The notes beneath the pieces were generated by a model, which did not search any database, was not told the DNA's origin, and worked only from the letters and a program-made list of their open reading frames with translations. From Opitutaceae bacterium UBA2377 (lineage in GTDB: Bacteria; Verrucomicrobiota; Verrucomicrobiia; Opitutales; Opitutaceae), in NCBI GenBank assembly GCA_002344205.1, contig DDSZ01000002.1, positions 86,767 through 133,316 on the forward strand: 46,550 nt of DNA. The letters are read 5' to 3'. Below, piece by piece: positions 40,529 to 46,550 of the stretch (positions within the stretch are counted from its first letter, which is position 1; each line of letters starts with the position of its first letter). A program made the position numbers and the translations under genes.

Positions 40529-41400
40529 AAGCGCAAGAGCAGGCCCACGGTCCAGCGTTCCTGCCGGTATTTGATGCCGACCCGGTTGACGGCGTCGGCC
40601 TGCTCGTAACGCAATGCCAGAGTGCTCCGGGTGCCCAAGGCCGGAGCGAGTTCCAGCCACCAAAAATCGGCGTGGCCGCTCACGGGATAAGTGACCCAGC
40701 CCGGGCCGTAGAGATCGGTGATCCGCCAAGGGATGGAGTTGTAATACTCCTGCACCGCCGGGCCGAGGGCACCTCCCAGCGCCGCTCCCCACACGGGCCA
40801 GGAGGCGTTGGCCGCAAAAACGCCATCCAGCCGTCCTCCGCCCGCCGCAGCCTGCCAGCGATCGGTGATATCCCACGTCACGGCGCCGTGCAGCCGGCGG
40901 TGGTGGACATCGAAGGCGGGGCTGCGCGCGGCGTGGCCCGACCAGTCGGTGGTGACGGACACCCGCCAGGCGGGGTTGAGGCGCTTGGCGAGGGTGAGGC
41001 TGCCTTCCGTGGTGGTGCCCCGATCACCCGGCGCGTGGGCGAAGCGTTGGGTTACGCCGGCTTCGGCCTGAAGCACAGGCGCGAAGGGGCCGAGCCCAAA
41101 TTTATGCTGGGCCGATACGCGCGGGCCGAAGGTGGTGCGATTGTTGAGCGAATGGCGGTCCACGACGAGTGCGCCGGCCTCCAGGCCGGCTCCGGCCTGC
41201 ACGCTGCCGCTCAACTGCCGGCTCCAGCCGGTCGCGACGGCGACCTCGTAGAGCGCGGACGCTTTCTGGTCCGCGGGAATGACGGAACGGCTGAGATTTT
41301 CGGCCCAGCCGGCGGCGGCTTGCAAGCGGAGGCTGGGAGACTGTGCGTGGACCAGAAGGGGCAGCGCCAGCAAGGCGAAGAATGCGTGGGCTGCCTTCAT
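40525..41400 (-). CDS. Probable outer-membrane beta-barrel protein
   Basis: 291 residues with a signal peptide (FFALLALPLLVHA-Q). The mature part has alternating polar/hydrophobic strands, for example GSVQAGAGLEAGALVV and GTTTEGSLTLAKRLNPAWRVSVTTDW, and ends in an amphipathic strand VGLLLRL, typical of an outer-membrane barrel though not a classical terminal Phe. I recognise no specific family. The start overlaps the esterase stop and the stop overlaps the cupredoxin start, each by four bases, so the three proteins are probably made together. Confidence 0.65.
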   Translation of the reverse strand: MKAAHAFFALLALPLLVHAQSPSLRLQAAAGWAENLSRSVIPADQKASALYEVAVATGWSRQLSGSVQAGAGLEAGALVVDRHSLNNRTTFGPRVSAQHKFGLGPFAPVLQAEAGVTQRFAHAPGDRGTTTEGSLTLAKRLNPAWRVSVTTDWSGHAARSPAFDVHHRRLHGAVTWDITDRWQAAAGGGRLDGVFAANASWPVWGAALGGALGPAVQEYYNSIPWRITDLYGPGWVTYPVSGHADFWWLELAPALGTRSTLALRYEQADAVNRVGIKYRQERWTVGLLLRL

Positions 41401-42014
41401 AGGACGGGACGTAAATGTTTCCAGACCGTGTCCGCAATGATTACCTGCCCGGCGGCCGTGGGATGGATGAGATCGGGCTGATTAAAGGCCGGGTCGGCAC
41501 CGATGCCTTCGAGGAGAAAGGGGATGAGCGCGATGCCGTTGGCTTCCGCGAGGGCGGGAAAAATCTCCCGATAAGCGCGGGTAAATTCTTCGTTCATGTT
41601 GGCGGGCATCTGCATGCCGGCGAGGACGAGGCGCACGGCGGGGTATTTTTCCCGCGTCCGGTCGATGATGCCCTGGAGGTTGTCGCGGGTCACCGCGGGG
41701 TCGATGCCGCGCAGGCCGTCGTTGCCGCCGAGCGCGATGACGAGCACGTCCACCGGCTGGCGCAGGATCCAGTTGAGCCGGCGCAGGCCGCCGGCGGTGG
41801 TGTCGCCGCTGATGCCGGCATTGACCACCCGGTGCGGCAGGCCCGCGGCGCGCAACTTTTCCTGAATGAGTGCGGGGTAGGCCTCGGCGAGGGGATTTTC
41901 CAAGCCGTAGCCCGCCGTCAGGCTGTCGCCGAGAAACACAATGGTGGGCGGCGGTGGGGCGGCGTGCAGAACGGGGCAGAAAAAAAGGACAAGACTGAGC
42001 CAGCGGACATTCAT
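41397..42014 (-). CDS. tesA: TesA-like arylesterase/lysophospholipase (GDSL/SGNH family)
   Basis: 205 residues from the ATG at 42014. A signal peptide (LSLVLFFCPVLHA-A) is followed by block I FLGDSLTAGYG (nucleophile Ser), block II NAGISGDTTAGG, block III ALGGNDGLRG and block V DLIHPTAAG (Asp-His). This is the TesA multifunctional periplasmic esterase/thioesterase family. It is divergent from ybbA-ybbP exactly as in E. coli, so the neighbourhood is conserved over a great evolutionary distance. Here it also heads a four-gene overlapping unit with barrel, cupredoxin and cyclase genes. Confidence 0.92.
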   Translation of the reverse strand: MNVRWLSLVLFFCPVLHAAPPPPTIVFLGDSLTAGYGLENPLAEAYPALIQEKLRAAGLPHRVVNAGISGDTTAGGLRRLNWILRQPVDVLVIALGGNDGLRGIDPAVTRDNLQGIIDRTREKYPAVRLVLAGMQMPANMNEEFTRAYREIFPALAEANGIALIPFLLEGIGADPAFNQPDLIHPTAAGQVIIADTVWKHLRPVL

Positions 42015-42079
42015 GGAGGAAATCGACCGCTCAATCTGGAGTTCGGGCCAATTCGCGGTTTGTGTAAATGATTCCAATC

Positions 42080-42777
<698 letters not shown>

Positions 42778-42781
<4 letters not shown>

Positions 42782-45309
42782 ACTTCATCCTGAAAATGGC
42801 CTGGCGGGATTCGCGGGCGGCGCGGCGGCGCCTCGTGTTGTTTTCGCTGAGCGTGGTGCTGGGCATCGCGGCGCTGGTTGCGATCGGCTCGTTCAGCGCG
42901 AACCTGCGCGTGGCCATTGACGACCAGGCCCGCGGGTTGCTGGGGGCCGATCTGGTGATCACCTCGCGGCAGGCGTTTTTGCCGGAGGTGACGGCACATC
43001 TGGACGGGCTGGGCGGCGAGCAGGCGCGGGAAGCGAGCTTTTCCTCGATGATGATTTTTCCTTCGCCCGAGGGCGACCGCACCCGGCTGGTGCAGGTGCG
43101 CGCGGTGGAGGGCCGGTTTCCGTTTTATGGCGAGTTTCAGGCGCGGCCCGGCGACGCGCCCGCGCAACTTGCGGCCGGCGGCCCGGTGGTGCTGCTGGAG
43201 GAGACGCTGCTGAGCCAGTTCGGTTTGAAGACGGGTGACACGGTGCGGCTGGGGCGGGTCACATTCACGATCATCGGGGCGGTGCTGAAGGTGCCGGGCG
43301 ACTCCGTGGCGATCACCCAGCTCGCGCCGCGGGCTTTCATCCCGCTCGGCCAATTGCCGGCGACGGAACTGGCCGGACCGGGCAGCCTCGTGCGGCACCG
43401 CATCGCGCTCAAGCTGCCGCCGGAGGTGGATCCCGCCGCGGTCGAGCGCGAGATGCGGCAGAAGTTCATCACGGAGCGGATGAGCTACGATACCGTCGAG
43501 GAGCGGAAGCGCGACCTGGGCCGCGTGCTCGAAAACGTGAACGGATTTCTGAGTCTGGTCGGCTTCGTGGCGCTGTTTCTGGGCGCGATCGGCGTGGCCA
43601 GCGCGATCCATGTGTATATCCGGCAAAAAATCACCACGGTCGCGGTGTTGCGCTGCCTCGGGGCCAGCGCGCGGCAGAGTTTCGCGGTCTATCTGGTGCA
43701 GGGCTTGGGGCTGGGCGTGCTTGGGTCGGTGCTCGGTGCGGCGCTGGGCGTCGCGGTGCAACTGGCGCTGCCGGCGGCGATGGCCGGGCTGCTGCCTTTC
43801 GACGTGGATTTTTTCGTTTCCTGGACCGCGGTGGCCCGCGGTATGGGCGCGGGGTTGGTGATCTGCGTGTTGTTCACGCTGCTGCCCTTGCTGGCAGTGC
43901 GGCGGGTTTCGCCGCTGGTGGCGCTGCGGGCCGCGTTTGCGGACCGGCCGGCGCGGCCCGATCCGTGGCGCATTGCGTTGGGCGTGCTCTTGGTGGCCGC
44001 GATTGCGGGCTTCGCCGTGGAGCAGACGCGCAGCCTCGTGCTCGGGCTCGGTTTCACGAGTGCGCTGGCGGCGGGGTTTGCCGTGCTGGCGGGCTTGGCC
44101 AAGGCGGTGGCTTGGGCGGCGCGCCGCTGGCTGCCGCGCGGTCTGCCCTACGTCGTGCGCCAAGGCGTCGCCAACCTGCACCGGCCGAACAACCGCACCG
44201 TGCTGCTGTTGCTGGCGCTGGGGCTCGGCACATTTCTCATCACGACGCTTTATCTCACGCGGACCACCCTGCTGGCGCAGATCCAGGGGACGGGCGGTGC
44301 GGGCCGGCCGAACCTGCTTTTCTTCGACATCCAGGACGACCAGATCGGGCCGCTGAACACGCTGTTGCGCGAGGCCGGCCATCCGGCCACCCAGCAGGCG
44401 CCGATTGTCACCATGCGGCTGCGTTCGCTGCGGGGGCAGGCGGTGGAGGATTTGCTGAAGCAGCCGGAAAACCGGATCCCCGGCTGGACGCTCCGCCGTG
44501 AATACCGCTCCACCTACCGGGCGGACCTCACCGACACCGAGACCCTGCTGAGCGGCGAGATCGTGCCGCGCGTGGCGCCCGAGGAGGAGATCGTCCCGAT
44601 CACCATCGAGGAAGGGCTGGCCCGCGACATGCAGCTGCAGTTGGGCGACGAGGTGGAGTTCGACGTGCAGGGCGTGGCGGTGCGCACGCGGCTCGCGGGC
44701 ATCCGCAAGGTGGACTGGCAGCGGCTCCAGCCGAATTTCTTCATCGTCTTCCCGGAGGGCGTGCTGGAGGAGGCGCCGCAGTTTTATGTCGCGGCGCTGC
44801 GGATCGACACCGCGGCGGATTCGGCCCGGCTGCAGCAGGCGGTGGTGCGGGCGTTTCCCAACGTCTCGGCCATCGATCTCACGCTGCTGCTGGAGACCTT
44901 CGACACGATTTTTGGGAAGGTCGCGCTGGTCGTGCAGTTCATGGCTTTCTTCACCGTGGCGACGGGCATCATCGTGCTGGCGGGGGCGGTGCTCACCGGG
45001 CGGTGGCAACGCATCCGCGAGACGGTGCTCCTGCGCACGCTGGGCGCGACCCGGCGGCAGCTCGTGCAGATCCAACTGGTGGAATACGCCATCCTCGGCG
45101 TGCTGGCGGCGTTGGTGGGTTGCCTGCTGGCCGTCGGGGGCAACCTGCTGCTGGCGAAGTTTGTGTTCAAAACGGCGGCGACGCCGGATCTGCTGACGCT
45201 CGGGCTGGCGGTGCTGGCCGTGAGCGTCATCACCCTGCTCACGGGCTTGCTATCCAACCGCGGGGTCGCCGACCATCCTCCGCTCGAAATTCTCCGCCAG
45301 GAAACATGA
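42778..45309 (+). CDS. ybbP: FtsX-like ABC permease, YbbP type
   Basis: 843 residues. The N-terminal MAWRDSRAARRRLVLFSLSVVLGIAALVAIGSF and a later GVASAIHVYIRQKITTVAVLRCLGAS region show an MacB/FtsX permease module. A second module (MAFFTVATGIIVLAGAVLTGRWQRIRETVLLRTLGATRRQL) is near the C-terminus, with a periplasmic domain (about 45-240 and 520-680) between. About ten membrane segments total, as in YbbP. With YbbA it forms a complex of unknown substrate, possibly extracting lipoprotein or ester products. It overlaps ybbA upstream and slyD downstream by four bases each. Confidence 0.92.
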
Positions 45310-45785
45310 ACCGCCGCGTCGTCACCTTCCACTACACCCTCCGCGATCCCGCCGGCCGCGTGCTCGACACGTCCGCCGGGGCCGACCCGATCGTTTACCT
45401 CGAAGGGGCCGGCCAGATCATTGACGGCCTTGACGAGCAGCTGCGCGGCGTGGCGCCGGGCGTGAAGACCTGCGTGCAGGTGCCCGCGGCGCGGGCCTAC
45501 GGCGAGCGCGACCCGGCGCAGGTCCAGCAGGTGAAACGCACCCAACTGCCGGTGGACGGCGAACTCAAGGTGGGCGACCAGTTCCAGACCGAGCGGGACA
45601 AATATGCGCCCATCGTGACCGTCGTCGCGATCGAGGGGGAGCACGTCACGCTTGATGCCAACCACCCGCTGGCCGGCGTGGACCTGACTTTCGAAGTGGA
45701 GATTGTGGCTGCGCGCCCGGCGACCGCGCCCGAGCTGGCCCATGGCCACGCCCATGGTGCCGACGGACACGGGCATTGCCAATAA
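45306..45785 (+). CDS. slyD: FKBP-type peptidyl-prolyl isomerase, SlyD-like
   Basis: 159 residues. An FKBP domain (VTFHYTLRDPAGRVLDTS, PIVYLEGAGQIIDGLDEQL) interrupted by an insert-in-flap domain (AARAYGERDPAQVQQV and following), then NHPLAGVDLTFEVEIVAAR. The tail HGHAHGADGHGHC is a metal-binding His-rich stretch, as in SlyD, which delivers nickel for hydrogenase or folds proteins. It overlaps ybbP by four bases. The pairing with an ABC permease is not expected and may be only a compact operon. Confidence 0.92.
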   Translation: MNRRVVTFHYTLRDPAGRVLDTSAGADPIVYLEGAGQIIDGLDEQLRGVAPGVKTCVQVPAARAYGERDPAQVQQVKRTQLPVDGELKVGDQFQTERDKYAPIVTVVAIEGEHVTLDANHPLAGVDLTFEVEIVAARPATAPELAHGHAHGADGHGHCQ

Positions 45786-45812
45786 ACCGGACGCCTGCTG
45801 GCCTGCAGACGC

Positions 45813-46550
45813 ATGAATGCACTCGGCATCGATATCGGCGGCTCGGCCCTGAAAGGCGCGCCCGTGGACACCAAGACCGGCCGGCTGCTGGCGGAGCGGC
45901 ACCGCATCGCGACCCCGGCCAACCTCACGCCGACGCAGATGGCCCGCGCCCTGCGGCAGATCGTGGAGCACTTCGACTGGTCCGGCCCGATCGGGGTGGG
46001 CTTCCCGGGCGTGGTGCAAGGCCCGTTGATCCGCACCTCGGCCAACCTGCATCCGCGGTTCATCGGCTGCGATGCCGGCAAGCTTTTCTCCCGCGTGGCC
46101 GGTTGCCCGGTGGCGCTGACGAATGACGCGGCGGCGGCGGCGCTGGCGGAAATGAGATTCGGCGCGGGCCGCGGGTTTGCGGGCAAGACCCTGCTGCTCA
46201 CCCTTGGCACCGGCGTGGGCTCGGCCCTGGCCTACCAGGGCGTGGTGATGCCGGCCGAGCTGGGACATCTGCCGTGGAAGGGCGGCCGGTCGGCGGAGAA
46301 GCACGTGGCCGCGTCGGTCCGGGAGAAGAAGGACCTCAGTTGGGCGAAGTGGGGCGGGCGGCTCACGAAGTATCTCGCGGTGCTGGAGACGATGTTCTGG
46401 CCCGAGCTCATCATCATCGGCGGCGGGATTAGCGCGAAGCACGCCAAGTTTTTCCCGCACCTGCGCACGCGCGCGAAACTCGTCCCGGCGCAGTTCTTCA
46501 ACGAGGCGGGGATCGTGGGTGCGGCGCTGCATGGCGCCGCGCAGCGGTGA
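45813..46550 (+). CDS. ppgK: Polyphosphate glucokinase (ROK family)
   Basis: 245 residues, the usual length for PpgK. The N-terminal DIGGSALKGAPVD binds phosphate, followed by GVGFPGVVQG, TNDAAAAALAEMRFG with the catalytic Asp, and TLGTGVGSALAYQG. The late WPELIIIGGGISAKHAKF region is typical. The enzyme phosphorylates glucose with inorganic polyphosphate or ATP. It ends with a stop at the right edge of the window, so it is complete. It begins 27 bp after slyD. Confidence 0.92.
   Translation: MNALGIDIGGSALKGAPVDTKTGRLLAERHRIATPANLTPTQMARALRQIVEHFDWSGPIGVGFPGVVQGPLIRTSANLHPRFIGCDAGKLFSRVAGCPVALTNDAAAAALAEMRFGAGRGFAGKTLLLTLGTGVGSALAYQGVVMPAELGHLPWKGGRSAEKHVAASVREKKDLSWAKWGGRLTKYLAVLETMFWPELIIIGGGISAKHAKFFPHLRTRAKLVPAQFFNEAGIVGAALHGAAQR

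Overview
The window looks like a chromosomal segment of a free-living, high-GC member of the Opitutaceae or a close relative (Verrucomicrobiota). This is inferred from gene content: an LL-diaminopimelate aminotransferase (DapL), a large autotransporter-type beta-strand-repeat protein with a PEP-CTERM tail, a rhamnulose-phosphate aldolase fused to a short-chain dehydrogenase, and many short dispersed intergenic palindromes. I see no rRNA, tRNA, phage, IS element or CRISPR array. Shine-Dalgarno sequences are rare, so several starts were chosen from family length and from overlaps.

Layout. 1-2.1 kb: the N-terminal part of a RecD2 helicase (runs off the left edge), a ParE-type toxin/antitoxin pair and a MaoC-like hydratase. 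2.1-7.6 kb: two small membrane proteins; an AraC-type regulator with a sodium:solute symporter and its 52-residue membrane partner; a divergent PhyH dioxygenase and methyltransferase; an HAD phosphatase. 7.7-11.3 kb: a four-gene Mla/MCE lipid transport operon. 11.3-13.5 kb: dapL and a divergent panC whose active site is altered. 13.5-19 kb: L-rhamnose/fucose catabolism (class II aldolase, RhaD fusion, sugar epimerase, convergent rhamnulokinase). 19-23.5 kb: malate:quinone oxidoreductase, a duplicated bicupin, an FAH-family hydrolase and an AraC regulator.

23.6-27.5 kb: a one-carbon module made of a MetF-MetV-like methylenetetrahydrofolate reductase, a LigM/DesA-type tetrahydrofolate-dependent O-demethylase and PurU. 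Together these could strip a methyl group from a methoxylated compound, oxidise it on folate and release formate. 27.7-30.8 kb: an OGG1-like glycosylase, a secreted protein of unknown function and an oligopeptide-binding lipoprotein.

30.8-34.8 kb: a heterodimeric ABC exporter, one subunit with a degenerate nucleotide site. It is preceded by what reads as a complete attenuator: a 20-codon leader peptide, a 1:2 hairpin, a competing 2:3 pairing and a 3:4 intrinsic terminator with a T tract. This is the best candidate in the window for an undescribed system. It resembles in logic the bmrB-bmrCD arrangement of Bacillus.

34.8-46.5 kb: the PEP-CTERM beta-strand protein; a translationally coupled four-gene unit (TesA-like esterase, probable outer-membrane barrel, cupredoxin, adenylate cyclase); divergent ybbA-ybbP; slyD; and a polyphosphate glucokinase. 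At least six families of short inverted or tandem repeats sit between genes.
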